Origin: Lachnospiraceae bacterium
GTDB lineage: Bacteria; Bacillota; Clostridia; Lachnospirales; Lachnospiraceae
Direction: 5' to 3'
DNA: 52,838 nt
Assembly (NCBI GenBank): GCA_017548765.1
Contig: JAFYZH010000070.1
Location: 1-52,838 of the forward strand
The notes beneath the pieces were generated by a model. It saw only the letters and a program-made list of their open reading frames with translations. It made no database searches and was not told the DNA's origin. A program made the translations under genes and the position numbers. Each line of letters begins with the position of its first letter. Position 1 is the first letter of the stretch. Of this stretch, positions 28,511 to 38,424 are shown piece by piece.

Positions 28511-29443
28511 TTACTCTTCTTCCCTGGGCTGAAAATTTTTGGAAACGCGGTTGTAGAACTCTTCCACCGCATTGTAACCCATTTTCTTCTGGCGGTAGTT
28601 GACCGCTGCCGACTCGACGATGATCGCGAGGTTACGGCCGGGACGGATGGGGATATTATGGCATACGATCTTATTTCCCAGGTACTCGGTGTAATGCTCT
28701 TCGAGACCCAGACGGTCGTACTCCTTCTCTTTATCCCACTCCTCGAGGTTGATGACCATATCGATGGACTGGGTATTCTTTACGCTTTCAACACCGAACA
28801 GCGTCTTAACATCGATGATACCGATACCGCGCAGTTCGATAAAGTGACGCAGCACTTCCGGCGCAGCGCCGACCAGGGTTTCGTCGGAGACCTTGCGGAT
28901 CTCGACGGAGTCGTCGGCAACGAGACGGTGACCGCGCTTGATCAGTTCCAGGGCGGCCTCACTCTTACCGATGCCGCTCTCACCGGTGATCAACACACCT
29001 TCGCCGTAAACATCGACCAGTACGCCATGAATGGTGATCATGGGAGCCAGCTCGACCTTCAGCCAGCGGATGACCTCCGCCATGAGCTCCGAAGTCGTCT
29101 GCGTCGATACCAGAAGCGGTACGCCGTGACGCATCGCGGAATCGATATCCTCCGCGGTCGGCTGGAAATTACGCGAAAAGACCAGGCAGGGCACCTTACT
29201 CGAAAGCAGGCGGTCCATCGTCTGGTCACGCAGGGTCGCGGGCAATGACTTCAGATACGCAAATTCTACGTTTCCGATGATCTGCACGCGTTCATTATCA
29301 AAGTGATCATAAAAGCCCGTGAGCTGAAGCGCCGGGCGGTTAACATCGACGTCGTTGATGCGGATCGTTTCCGTATCGATCGCCGGTGTCATATTTTTCA
29401 GTGACATTTTCTCAATCAGTTTCGTAAGGGCGATGCCTTTCAT
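28511..29443 (-). CDS. hprK: HPr kinase/phosphorylase
   Basis: A 310-residue bifunctional enzyme that phosphorylates or dephosphorylates Ser46 of HPr and Crh according to energy state, feeding carbon catabolite control. The Walker A motif is GESGIGKS (about residues 154-161), preceded by the catalytic histidine in TIHGVLVDV; the family signature ELRGIGIIDVKTLFG follows. Length is normal. The start is set at the ATG at 29443, 7 nt after AGGAGAG; a TTG at 29449 is in frame but too close to that site. Its probable substrate, the HPr-like protein with Ser46, is encoded 3 kb downstream. Confidence 0.96.
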   Translation of the reverse strand: MKGIALTKLIEKMSLKNMTPAIDTETIRINDVDVNRPALQLTGFYDHFDNERVQIIGNVEFAYLKSLPATLRDQTMDRLLSSKVPCLVFSRNFQPTAEDIDSAMRHGVPLLVSTQTTSELMAEVIRWLKVELAPMITIHGVLVDVYGEGVLITGESGIGKSEAALELIKRGHRLVADDSVEIRKVSDETLVGAAPEVLRHFIELRGIGIIDVKTLFGVESVKNTQSIDMVINLEEWDKEKEYDRLGLEEHYTEYLGNKIVCHNIPIRPGRNLAIIVESAAVNYRQKKMGYNAVEEFYNRVSKNFQPREEE

Positions 29444-29536
29444 AGCCAATCTCTCCTGAACAGATATTGCAGATGAAACACCTCTGCACTATCATTTTAC
29501 AAAACTTGTCGGCTTCTGTAAAGAGGGAAAAAACTG

Positions 29537-31396
29537 CTATGCTTCCTTGTGGAAGAACGAGTAGACGGCCTGTGCGCTCCTCAAGTCCATGCCGGGAACG
29601 GCGCGGAGCGTGTCCAGGTCGGCCTTTCGGATGTCGTCGGGGCTGTCGAAATTCGTCATCAGCGCCACCCGGCGCTTCGGTCCGATGCCGGGGATGTCGT
29701 CCAGGATCGAGTGCGTCTGTGCCTTCTGGCGCAGGCTGCGGTGGTACTCGATCGCAAAGCGGTGTGTCTCGTCCTGGATCCGCGTGATCAGCTGGAATAC
29801 CGGTCCGTGAAGGTCGATATCCACCAGCTCGTCGTGGAAATACAGGCCGCGCGTGCGGTGGCGGTCATCCTTCACCATGCCGCAGACGGGGATCTTACCG
29901 GACAGGCCCAGGCTCTCTAAAACCTTCTCCGCGATGTGGACCTGGCCCTTTCCGCCGTCCATCAAAAGCAGGTCAGGCAGACGCTCGAAGCCCTTCCGCT
30001 CATCCTCCTGTGCCTGCGCGCGCTGGAAACGGCGCGTCAGGACTTCCTCCATGCAGGCATAGTCATTCATGCCCTGCACCCATTTGATGCGGAACTTGCG
30101 GTAGTCCGGTTTGCGGGGACGTCCGTCCTCAAACACGACCATGGAGGCCACGCTATTGAAGCCTCCGGTATTCGATATATCAAAGGACTCAACGCGCGAC
30201 AGCCCTTCCATCCCAAGCAGGGCGGAAAGTTTCCGCATGGCGCCTTCGGTCCTCTCTTCTTCTTTTTTCAGTTTCTCGCCATCCTTCGTCAGATAGACCT
30301 TCGCATTTTCCGCTGCCAGACGCACCAGGCGCAGCTTCTCGCCGCGTTCCGGCACCGCCAGTTCGACCTTCGCCCCGCGGCGCGCCGTGAGTGCATCGGT
30401 CAATATCTCCGTCTCCGACACAGCGGACGGAAGCAGGATGCGCGCGGGTACGTACGGCGTTCCTGCGTAATACTGGTTCAGGAAACCTTCGAGGATGTCC
30501 GCCGGCTCGTCGCCCTCCGCCGCCTGCATATGAAAATGCTCGCGGCCGATGATCTTTCCTTCGCGGAAGAACATAACACAGACCACGGCGTCGCCTTCCT
30601 GCACATGCAGGCCGACCACGTCCATATCGTCGTAATTGCGGTCCGACAGCTTCTGACGCGTCGCCACGAAGCGCACGCTGCCGATCAGATCGCGATATTG
30701 CATGGCTTCTTCGTAATCCAGCCGCTCCGCCGCCTCTTCCATCTTCTGGTTCAGCATCTTCGTGATGATGCTGTCGTTACCGTTCAGCAACGCCACAGCC
30801 GCCTGGATCTTCTTCTGGTATTCTTCGCAACTGATGAAGCCCTGGCACGGTGCGTCGCACAGCTTCATCTGATAGTTCAGACAGGGGCGTCCGACCGGAA
30901 TGGTTTCGGCCGTGATCACCTTACGGCAGGTCCGCAGTTTCAGCGTCTTCTGCAGCAGATCCAGCGTCTCTTTCACCGCCGTCCCACTCGTGTACGGTCC
31001 GAAATATTTATTCTTATCCTTCTGCATCTGGTGCGCATACAGCACCCGCGGGTATTCTTCATTTACCGTCACGTAAAGATAAGGATAGCCCTTGCTGTCC
31101 TTCAGGAGCGTGTTGTATTTGGGCTGGTATTCCTTTATGAGATTACTCTCCAGGACCAGCGCCTCCGCCTCCGAGTCCGTCACGATGTACTCGAAACGGC
31201 GGATGTGATCGACCATCTGCAGGATCTTCGTCGTCTTACCGCGCCCGCTCTGGAAATACTGGCGCACGCGGTTCTTCAGCACGACCGCCTTACCGACGTA
31301 GATCACCTCATCCAGATCTCCGTGCATCAGGTAGACCCCGGGAAGATCCGGCAATTTCTTCAGTTCTTCTTCAAAGTTAAATTCCAGTTCTTCCAT
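29537..31396 (-). CDS. uvrC: Excinuclease ABC subunit C
   Basis: A 619-residue nuclease that makes both incisions in nucleotide excision repair with UvrAB. N-terminal GIY-YIG domain (PGVYLMHGDLDEVIYVGKA), a UVR motif region near residue 210, the RNase H-like domain with SFDISNTGG and DLLLMDGGKGQV, and a C-terminal helix-hairpin-helix pair (ILDDIPGIGPKRR). The start at 31396 has GGAG upstream and matches the family; the frame to 31450 is open but would almost reach ftsH. Between ftsH and hprK in the long minus-strand run. Confidence 0.96.
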   Translation of the reverse strand: MEELEFNFEEELKKLPDLPGVYLMHGDLDEVIYVGKAVVLKNRVRQYFQSGRGKTTKILQMVDHIRRFEYIVTDSEAEALVLESNLIKEYQPKYNTLLKDSKGYPYLYVTVNEEYPRVLYAHQMQKDKNKYFGPYTSGTAVKETLDLLQKTLKLRTCRKVITAETIPVGRPCLNYQMKLCDAPCQGFISCEEYQKKIQAAVALLNGNDSIITKMLNQKMEEAAERLDYEEAMQYRDLIGSVRFVATRQKLSDRNYDDMDVVGLHVQEGDAVVCVMFFREGKIIGREHFHMQAAEGDEPADILEGFLNQYYAGTPYVPARILLPSAVSETEILTDALTARRGAKVELAVPERGEKLRLVRLAAENAKVYLTKDGEKLKKEEERTEGAMRKLSALLGMEGLSRVESFDISNTGGFNSVASMVVFEDGRPRKPDYRKFRIKWVQGMNDYACMEEVLTRRFQRAQAQEDERKGFERLPDLLLMDGGKGQVHIAEKVLESLGLSGKIPVCGMVKDDRHRTRGLYFHDELVDIDLHGPVFQLITRIQDETHRFAIEYHRSLRQKAQTHSILDDIPGIGPKRRVALMTNFDSPDDIRKADLDTLRAVPGMDLRSAQAVYSFFHKEA

Positions 31397-31462
31397 ACGC
31401 CAACTCCGGTCAATGATTCGCCGAAAGCGGACGACACCTCCCGGCACCATCCGCTTCTGCTG

Positions 31463-33442
31463 TTATTCCACATCGAACTTCGCCGATGTCTTATTAAGTA
31501 TCTCTTTCTTCTCTTCTTCGGAGAACAGGGAAGGAACTTCCGCCTCGCCTCCGCGCTGGATGCGACGCAGGATATCCATGAATTCCTTACCGGTAATGGT
31601 CTCCTTCTCGATCAGGAAGTGGGCGATGCGATCCAGGGCGATGCGGTTCGCCAAAAGAAGCGATTTCGCCTCATCGTACGCCTTCTTCAGCATATCCTTC
31701 ACTTCGTCGTCGACCAAGGCTGCTGTCTGGTCCGAGCAGTTCATGCGGGTCGCTCCGCTCAGATACTGGCTCTCAACGGTCTCCAGCGCCATCAGTCCGA
31801 AGCGCTCGCTCATACCGTACATGGTGACCATGGAACGCGCCAGGTGCGTCGCCTTCTCGATATCATTTGCCGCGCCCGTCGTGACCTTACCGAAGACGAT
31901 CTCTTCGGCCGCACGGCCTGCGAGCATGCCCACCAGCATGGCCCACAGTTCGGGCTTCGTGTTCAGGAAATGCTCCTCCTCGGGCGTCTGCATAACGTAG
32001 CCGAGGGCGCCCATGGTACGGGGCACGATCGTGATCTTCTGAACGGGCTCCGCATCCTTCTGCAGGGCATTTACCAGCGCGTGACCTACCTCGTGGTAGG
32101 AAACGATGCGCCGCTCCTCCGCGTTCATCACGCGGTCTTTTTTCTCTTTTCCGACCAGAACGACTTCCACCGCCTCGAACAGATCCTTCTGCGATACGGC
32201 GTTGCGGCCCTTCTTTACAGCATTGATCGCTGCCTCGTTGATCATGTTTGCGAGGTCGGAACCTGCGGCACCGCTCGTCGCGAGGGCGATCGCCTCGAAG
32301 TCCACGGTGTCGTCCATGGCAACGTCCTTCGCATGCACCTTCAGGGTAGCGATACGACCTTTCAGGTCAGGCTTGTCGACGATGATGCGGCGGTCCAAAC
32401 GGCCCGGACGCAACAGCGCCTTATCGAGTACCTCGGGGCGGTTCGTCGCCGCGAGGATAAATACACCTTTCGAACTGTCGAAACCGTCCATCTCAGCCAG
32501 CAACTGGTTCAATGTCTGCTCACGCTCGTCATTGCCCCCGCCAAAACGGCTGTCACGGCTCTTACCGATGGCATCGATCTCATCGATGAAGATGATACAC
32601 GGCGCATTGGCCTGCGCCTGCTTAAAGAGGTCACGCACTCGGGATGCGCCCACGCCGACATACAATTCGACGAAATCGGATCCGGACAATGAGAAGAACG
32701 GAACCTGCGCTTCGCCTGCTACGGCCTTCGCGAGCAATGTCTTACCGGTTCCGGGCGGGCCGACCAGGATGGCGCCCTTCGGAAGCTTCGCGCCGATACG
32801 CTGGTAGCGCTGCGGCCGATGTAAGAAATCTACGATCTCGGTCAGGGACTCTTTCGCTTCGTCCTGACCTGCAACATCCTTAAATGTAACGCCGGTCTTC
32901 TTCTGGATGTAGACCTTCGCGGTGCTCTTGCCGACGCCGCCGGCGCCGCCGCTGCCGATCCGGCGCATCATGAACATGAAGAAGATCCACACGAATACGA
33001 TGGGAAGCACCACAAAGAGCAGGAAATCCATGATGCCCGAACTGGTGCTCGGGATCTCGCCTTCAAACTCGATGTTCGCTCTCTCCAGACGCTCGACCAG
33101 ATTATCATCGCCGACATAGCCGGTGAAATAAGTCTGGACCAGACTATCATCGGGCGTAAGACGTACACCCTCCTTCGGCGTGATGACGATCTTATTTGTT
33201 TTCAGATCCACCCGCTGTATCTGACCGTTTTCGATCATCGCGGTGAATTCATTGTAGTTGATCTTCTTATTTCGCGCGTTCTCGATATAGTTATTCAGCA
33301 TCGTAACGATCAGGATAACAACGACTGTGGCGAGGATAAAACAGATCAGTGTCTGAGAGCCCTTCGGGCCCTGATTTCTGCCGTTATTGTTGTTGTTATT
33401 ACGGTCATTACGGTTATTATCGGAATTGTTATTGATATCCAA
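31463..33442 (-). CDS. ftsH: ATP-dependent zinc metalloprotease FtsH
   Basis: A 659-residue membrane-bound AAA protease for quality control of membrane and regulatory proteins. An Asn-rich N-terminus is followed by a first membrane segment (about 32-50), a short outside domain, a second segment (about 133-155), the AAA domain ([17 protein letters not shown], second region of homology) and the zinc site HEVGH. The only usable start is TTG at 33442: an AAGGAGG lies 12 nt upstream and an in-frame stop sits just above. That spacing is longer than ideal. It has its own promoter and heads the run ending at pfkA. Confidence 0.96.
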   Translation of the reverse strand: MDINNNSDNNRNDRNNNNNNGRNQGPKGSQTLICFILATVVVILIVTMLNNYIENARNKKINYNEFTAMIENGQIQRVDLKTNKIVITPKEGVRLTPDDSLVQTYFTGYVGDDNLVERLERANIEFEGEIPSTSSGIMDFLLFVVLPIVFVWIFFMFMMRRIGSGGAGGVGKSTAKVYIQKKTGVTFKDVAGQDEAKESLTEIVDFLHRPQRYQRIGAKLPKGAILVGPPGTGKTLLAKAVAGEAQVPFFSLSGSDFVELYVGVGASRVRDLFKQAQANAPCIIFIDEIDAIGKSRDSRFGGGNDEREQTLNQLLAEMDGFDSSKGVFILAATNRPEVLDKALLRPGRLDRRIIVDKPDLKGRIATLKVHAKDVAMDDTVDFEAIALATSGAAGSDLANMINEAAINAVKKGRNAVSQKDLFEAVEVVLVGKEKKDRVMNAEERRIVSYHEVGHALVNALQKDAEPVQKITIVPRTMGALGYVMQTPEEEHFLNTKPELWAMLVGMLAGRAAEEIVFGKVTTGAANDIEKATHLARSMVTMYGMSERFGLMALETVESQYLSGATRMNCSDQTAALVDDEVKDMLKKAYDEAKSLLLANRIALDRIAHFLIEKETITGKEFMDILRRIQRGGEAEVPSLFSEEEKKEILNKTSAKFDVE

Positions 33443-33479
33443 GGGTAGGAATTACCTCCTTTTCTTCGTTCCTGAAATG

Positions 33480-33508
33480 ATTTTACCCTCTAACCCGTAA
33501 AAAAGCAA
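33480..33508 (-). promoter_or_regulatory. Candidate promoter of ftsH and the downstream run
   Basis: On the minus strand, TTGCTT (33503-33508) and TAAAAT (33480-33485) are separated by 17 bp. No equally good promoter was found before the following genes. Confidence 0.7.
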
Positions 33509-33659
33509 GGTGTATTGTGTGAAATTCCTGTGAACTTTCCTTACGTTTTTCTTACAGGAACACGCGGAAAATGTGCCTCTTTCCGCCCCTTTCGGGAAGC
33601 ATTTTCCCCGAAAACCGTCGCTTTTTGCGATTCACGGCACAAAAAACCGTGGTTTTGGG
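33509..33659. other. Non-coding part of the ftsH / glycosyltransferase intergenic region
   Basis: The divergent gap from 33443 to 33755 holds the two promoters listed separately. The remainder is C/T- and A-rich with a CCTTTCGGG-type hairpin and short inverted repeats (AACCG...CGGTT-like near 33610-33655). I see no gene in it. Confidence 0.5.
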
Positions 33660-33688
33660 TTTACTTTTTCCTTGTATTATTATAGAAT
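33660..33688 (+). promoter_or_regulatory. Candidate promoter of the gtrB-type glycosyltransferase cluster
   Basis: TTTACT (33660-33665) and TAGAAT (33683-33688) are separated by 17 bp on the plus strand, about 65 bp before the start codon. Confidence 0.65.
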
Positions 33689-33755
33689 AGATAAGTGACG
33701 TTACTAGCAAGCGGCGAATGAGCGCCGCGAGTAAATGCCGCTATTTGGAGTGTTT

Positions 33756-34760
33756 ATGAAAACTATCGATATCGTAGTACCCTGCTACAATGAAGAAGAG
33801 GTACTGAATAACTTTTACGAAGTCACGCGGTCCTGGTGCGATAAGATCGAAGGCTACGATTTCCGCTTCATCCTGGTGGATGACGGAAGCCGCGACCGCA
33901 CGGTCTGCATCATGCGTGAACTGGCACAGGCCCATTCCGAAGTGCGCTACATCAGTTTTTCCCGCAACTTCGGTAAGGAGGCGGCCATGTATGCCGGCCT
34001 TTCGAATTCGACCGGTGACTATGTCATCGTAATGGACGCAGATCTGCAGCACCCGCCTTCGATGTTCCCGGATTTCATCGCCGGCATCGAGGAAGGCCAC
34101 GACTGTGTTGCCGCAAGACGAACATCCCGCAAAGGCGAGGCGAAGATCCGCAGTTTCCTGTCCCGTCAGTTTTATAAAGTCAGCAACCGCATGAGCGATG
34201 TGAAGCTGGAGTATGGCGCGGTGGACTACCGCATCATGACCCGCCGCATGGTGGACTCTATCTTGCGTCTCTCGGAAGTACAGCGTTTCTCGAAGGGCAT
34301 CTTCGCCTGGGTCGGCTACGACACCAAATGGATCCCTTATGAAAATGTCGAGCGCGAACTGGGAACTTCCAAATGGAACCTTCGTTCGTTGCTTCGCTAC
34401 GCGATCGACGGCATCACGTCGTTCTCGACCGCGCCGCTGCGTTTCGTAAGCGCCATGGGCTTCTTCATCTGCTTCGCGGCGTTTGTCTATCTGATCTTCA
34501 CCATCGTGAAGACGCTCCTGGGCTACAACGACGTTGCAGGTTATCCGACCATCATTTGCCTGATCCTGTTTTTGGGCGGCATCATCGAGTTTTCCATCGG
34601 CATCCTCGGCGAATACATTGCCCGCATCTACATGGAGTCGAAACACAGGCCGATATATATCGCCCGCGAATCTAACATCCCGGGCATGGAGGGCGTGAGC
34701 CTGCCGAAAAACAGCGTGAAGGAAACGGAGCCGGAACAGAAGCCGGACCAACCGGAATAG
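33756..34760 (+). CDS. Family 2 glycosyltransferase of the GtrB/DPM1 type
   Basis: A 334-residue membrane enzyme. The GT2 domain shows VVPCYNEEEVL, LVDDGSRDRT, SFSRNFGKEAAMYAG and the metal-binding MDADLQHPP; two membrane segments follow near the C-terminus (about 228-255 and 265-290), the classic GtrB/DPM layout. Such enzymes load a sugar onto undecaprenyl phosphate for use outside the membrane. The start at 33756 (MKTIDIVVPC) has GGAG upstream; the frame is open 7 codons more. First gene of a four-gene cluster with a GtrA-like protein and YfhO, fitting surface glycosylation. The sugar cannot be told. Confidence 0.93.
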   Translation: MKTIDIVVPCYNEEEVLNNFYEVTRSWCDKIEGYDFRFILVDDGSRDRTVCIMRELAQAHSEVRYISFSRNFGKEAAMYAGLSNSTGDYVIVMDADLQHPPSMFPDFIAGIEEGHDCVAARRTSRKGEAKIRSFLSRQFYKVSNRMSDVKLEYGAVDYRIMTRRMVDSILRLSEVQRFSKGIFAWVGYDTKWIPYENVERELGTSKWNLRSLLRYAIDGITSFSTAPLRFVSAMGFFICFAAFVYLIFTIVKTLLGYNDVAGYPTIICLILFLGGIIEFSIGILGEYIARIYMESKHRPIYIARESNIPGMEGVSLPKNSVKETEPEQKPDQPE

Positions 34761-34764
34761 GATC

Positions 34765-35250
34765 ATGAAACTACCGAAATTACCGAAATCACTGGAAAAA
34801 TATCAAAAATTTATCAACGAAGAGACCATATCGTACCTGTTCTGGGGCGTGATGACGACCATTCTCAACATCGCGTGCTTCGACATCTGCTACTATGTTC
34901 TCCATATTTCGACGACCGTATCCAATGTGATCGCCTGGGTCGTTGCAGTCATCTTTGCTTTCTTCGTAAATAAGATCTTCGTTTTCCGAAGCAAGCAGTG
35001 GAAACTGAAAAAAGTCTCGTATGAATTTTGGACGTTTATCGCGGGCCGTCTTCTGTCCCTCGGTTTCGAGACCGCATTCATGTACCTCACGGTGGATGTG
35101 TTCCACTTCGAGGCCTTCATCATGAAGCTGTTCGCAAGCGTCGTCGTAATGATCATGAACTACATTACCAGCAAGCTCTTCTCGTTTAAGAAGGCAAAGC
35201 CGCAAAACACGGATGCTGGAACCCAAGGAGATACAAATGGAAACGAATGA
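34765..35250 (+). CDS. GtrA-family membrane protein
   Basis: A 161-residue protein with four membrane segments and the GtrA-type pieces EETISYLFWGVMTTILNIAC, VIAWVVAVIFAFFVNKIFVF and a basic C-terminus. GtrA proteins are thought to flip polyprenyl-phosphate sugars to the outer face. It starts 4 bp after the glycosyltransferase stop and overlaps the next gene by 14 bp, so all three are likely co-translated. Confidence 0.92.
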   Translation: MKLPKLPKSLEKYQKFINEETISYLFWGVMTTILNIACFDICYYVLHISTTVSNVIAWVVAVIFAFFVNKIFVFRSKQWKLKKVSYEFWTFIAGRLLSLGFETAFMYLTVDVFHFEAFIMKLFASVVVMIMNYITSKLFSFKKAKPQNTDAGTQGDTNGNE

Positions 35251-38200
35251 AAAGAACTTTAAAGCCTGGTTTAAGCGTCAGCTCCCGCTGATACTGGCCT
35301 TCCTGATCCCGCTCGTAGCGATGTTGCTCGTCTTCATCCAGAGAGGAATATTCCCGTTCGGCAGCCGCAGCTTCCTGCGGACCGACCTCTATCACCAGTA
35401 CGCACCGTTCTTCCGTGAGCTGAAGGATAAATTCCTAAACGGCGAGAGCCTCCTGTATTCCTGGGATATCGGCGGCGGTACGAACTTCGTGGCTCTGATG
35501 GCCTACTATCTGGCCAGCCCGTTAAACTGGTTCCTCTTCCTGTGTCCGGTGGATTTCGTTATCGAATTCATCAGTTACATGATCGTTTTGAAGATCGCTC
35601 TCTGCGGCCTTTCCTTTGCGTGGTACCTGCGTAAGCACACCCGTACCAACCACCTGGGTATCGCATTTTTCGCGACCTTCTACGCACTCTCCGGTTACAT
35701 GGCGGCATATAGCTGGAACATCATGTGGCTCGACTGCCTGATCCTGTTCCCGATCATCATCCTGGGACTGGAACGTCTGGTCTACGAGGATAAATGCCTG
35801 ATGTACTGCATCAGCCTGTCCCTCTGCGTACTCTCCAACTACTACATCTCGATCATGGTCTGCCTGACCCTGATCCTCTACTTCCTGGCGCTCCTCTTCA
35901 TCGCCCCCATGCGTCGTGAGGAGATCGAACGGCTGGACTCCCACCGTCTCGTGAAGCGCTCCATCTTTATGAACTATCCGAAGAAGATCTTCGAGTTCGC
36001 CTTCTATTCCTTCCTGGCAGCCGGCATCGCCATGATCGTCCTGCTCCCGGAGATGAAGGCCCTGCAGATGTCTGCATCCGCTGACTCTACCTTCCCGAAG
36101 ACCTTTTCGTCCTACTTTACCATGCTGGAAATGCTGGCTCGTCACCTGGTCGACGTAGAAGTCCACATCGGTCTCGAGCATTGGCCGAACTTGTACTGTG
36201 GTGTCGGCATCCTGCTGTTCATTCCGCTCTACGTCATGAACCGGAAGGTGAATTACCGCGAGAAGTTCGCGTACGCTGCTCTCGTCCTGATCTTCCTGGC
36301 CAGCTTCAGCATGAACTTCCTGAACTTCATCTGGCATGGTTTCCATTATCCGAACTCCCTGCCTTGCCGTCAGTCGTTCGCCTACGATTTCATCATCCTC
36401 GTAGCGTCGTATAAAGGTTTCATGGGATTGAAGGACCGCTCCCTGAAAGAGATCGGCCGCGCCGTTCTCATCGCGTTGGGTCTCGTCCTTCTCTTCGAGC
36501 AAGTCACGAAGGGCAACAAACTCTTCCACTTCAGTGTCTTTTATGTAAGCGCGATCTTCATCGGGTTCTATGGTCTGTTTGCCTACCTGCACCGTAAGAA
36601 GAACACGAACGGCTATAAGGTCGGCCTCGCGATCGCGGCGAGCTTCCTCGTCCTGGTCGAGGGCTTCCTGAACACGACTGTGACCAGTGTTACCACGATC
36701 GACCGTCCTTCCTACGTAGCGGAAAACGGCGACTTCGGCGCACTGTACAACTACGCACGACAGAAAGCCGATACAGCGGCAGATGAAGAATTCTATCAGC
36801 CGGAATTCGGTGATGTTAAGGATTTCACCAACCTCTTCCGCTTGGAGCGTTTCAACCTCCGTACGAAGAACGATGGTTCCTGGTTCCAGTATCCTTCCAT
36901 CTCCGTCTTCTCCTCTGTGGCAAATGCACGCATGACCGACTTCTATAAGAAGGTCGGCATGGAGTCGAATACGAACGCTTACTCCAGCACCGGCTTTACG
37001 CCGCTGGCCAGCGCACTCTTCAATATCCGCTATGTCTTCCACGACACCGAGATCCCGAACAACAATGTGACCACACTGCTCGGAACCTCGAATAGACTCT
37101 ACCTGTACGAGAACAACCATGTGCTCTCCATCGGTTACGCCATCGGAATGACTTCCGAAGAGTTTGCTACCGTTTGGGACCTCAATTCCAACGCTGTCAC
37201 AACACAAAATAACTTCGTAAAGAACATCGTAGGCATCAATCGCCCCATTTTGGAGACGATCGCGCCCGATTCTTCGGAAGATAAAGTACAACGTTATACC
37301 GCATTTAAAGACGGTTATTATTTCTTCTACACATCCAATACAACCATGGACGACGTCGAAGTCTCAGTTGAAGGCCGCGCTACCAAAAAGACCGGTTCTT
37401 TGAAGCGCCGGTATTTCGTAAGCGTCGGATATGTAGAAGCCGGCAAAACCATTAAAGTATCTACTCCAAACGATGTAAAGATCACGGGTAACCTCTACTA
37501 CTTCAACGGCGATGTATTGGCCGACACGGTCGACGCGCTGAAGCCCGGTTGCCTCGCAGTTACCGACTATGACAGCACACATGTCAACGGACTCGTAAAA
37601 GCGAATAGCAATGGAATACTATTCACTACAATTCCTTATGAAAAAGGATGGACAGCGCGCGTCGATGGTGTTATAGTAGATACAGAGAAGTGTCTCGATA
37701 CGTTCCTGGCGATCCCGATCACCGCAGGAACCCATAAGATCGAGCTCACTTATATGCCGGATGGACTCATGCCGGGTCTGTGGATCACCTTAGGTTCGAT
37801 CCTCTTCCTGGTATGTATTACGATGCTCCGCAGCATCTTCAAGCAGAAGTTCGGCTATCGTTTCAATGTCTTCGTTGAAGAAGAAGAGATCGACCTTCGT
37901 GACCTGGATGCAAACGCAGAAAGCGAGGAAACTCCGAAGGACGCTTCGACTGAAAAAGCTGAAGGAGCTAAGGAAACCAAATCTGTGGATGAAGAGCCCG
38001 AAAGCCCCGTAAAGGCAGAGGAAACTGCTCCGGAAGCTGAGAAGGATCCGGATGACAAAGAGACACAGAAGAAGCCCGAGGCTGAAGAAAAGGCCGACGA
38101 AGCTAAGTCCGAGGAAAAATCGGACAACGCTGACGATACGAAGGCTGACGATGAAACGAAGGAAACTCCGGCAGAGGATAAGCCGGAAGCCGATGAGACA

Positions 38201-38296
38201 ACAAAAACCGAAGCTAATGACAAACCGAATGCGAACAACAACGGCAACAACAATCGGAAACACTTCGGTAAGAAAAAACGGAACAAGCTGAAATAA
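35237..38296 (+). CDS. YfhO-family membrane glycosyltransferase-like protein
   Basis: A 1019-residue protein of the YfhO family (PF09586). About a dozen membrane segments occupy the first half, with FLRTDLYHQYAPFFRELKD and YSWDIGGGTNF near the N-terminus and YALSGYMAAYSWNIMWLDC after; a large outside domain follows, then a final membrane segment (near 855-875). In Bacillus and Listeria YfhO is used to glycosylate lipoteichoic acid with the sugar lipid made by a GtrB-type partner, which agrees with the two genes before it. The last 135 residues are a low-complexity Glu/Lys/Asp/Ala/Thr tail ending NNNRKHFGKKKRNKLK. The start at 35237 has AAGGAG 6 nt upstream. Confidence 0.92.
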   Translation: METNEKNFKAWFKRQLPLILAFLIPLVAMLLVFIQRGIFPFGSRSFLRTDLYHQYAPFFRELKDKFLNGESLLYSWDIGGGTNFVALMAYYLASPLNWFLFLCPVDFVIEFISYMIVLKIALCGLSFAWYLRKHTRTNHLGIAFFATFYALSGYMAAYSWNIMWLDCLILFPIIILGLERLVYEDKCLMYCISLSLCVLSNYYISIMVCLTLILYFLALLFIAPMRREEIERLDSHRLVKRSIFMNYPKKIFEFAFYSFLAAGIAMIVLLPEMKALQMSASADSTFPKTFSSYFTMLEMLARHLVDVEVHIGLEHWPNLYCGVGILLFIPLYVMNRKVNYREKFAYAALVLIFLASFSMNFLNFIWHGFHYPNSLPCRQSFAYDFIILVASYKGFMGLKDRSLKEIGRAVLIALGLVLLFEQVTKGNKLFHFSVFYVSAIFIGFYGLFAYLHRKKNTNGYKVGLAIAASFLVLVEGFLNTTVTSVTTIDRPSYVAENGDFGALYNYARQKADTAADEEFYQPEFGDVKDFTNLFRLERFNLRTKNDGSWFQYPSISVFSSVANARMTDFYKKVGMESNTNAYSSTGFTPLASALFNIRYVFHDTEIPNNNVTTLLGTSNRLYLYENNHVLSIGYAIGMTSEEFATVWDLNSNAVTTQNNFVKNIVGINRPILETIAPDSSEDKVQRYTAFKDGYYFFYTSNTTMDDVEVSVEGRATKKTGSLKRRYFVSVGYVEAGKTIKVSTPNDVKITGNLYYFNGDVLADTVDALKPGCLAVTDYDSTHVNGLVKANSNGILFTTIPYEKGWTARVDGVIVDTEKCLDTFLAIPITAGTHKIELTYMPDGLMPGLWITLGSILFLVCITMLRSIFKQKFGYRFNVFVEEEEIDLRDLDANAESEETPKDASTEKAEGAKETKSVDEEPESPVKAEETAPEAEKDPDDKETQKKPEAEEKADEAKSEEKSDNADDTKADDETKETPAEDKPEADETTKTEANDKPNANNNGNNNRKHFGKKKRNKLK

Positions 38297-38424
38297 CGGT
38301 AACGTAGGGTTTGTTATTTCAGAGTTCATAGTCCGAGGAAAGTATAGGGTGATCTTCGGACCCGCGCCGCAGGTTATAGCGGTTGCATGAAAATAAGAAA
38401 AAGGATCAGGATGGAGGAACATTT
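38297..38424 (+). promoter_or_regulatory. Structured leader before the pilT-type gene
   Basis: The gap holds a hairpin joining GTCCGAGGA (near 38330) to TCTTCGGAC (near 38353) and a CCGC/GCGG hairpin just after. No T-run follows. I do not recognise a known riboswitch; a c-di-GMP-I core was looked for and not found. Confidence 0.35.

Noticed and set aside
38297-38424. c-di-GMP-I riboswitch before pilT
   Set aside because: The conserved core (CACAGGGCAAACC...GGGACGCAAAG-like) is not found.
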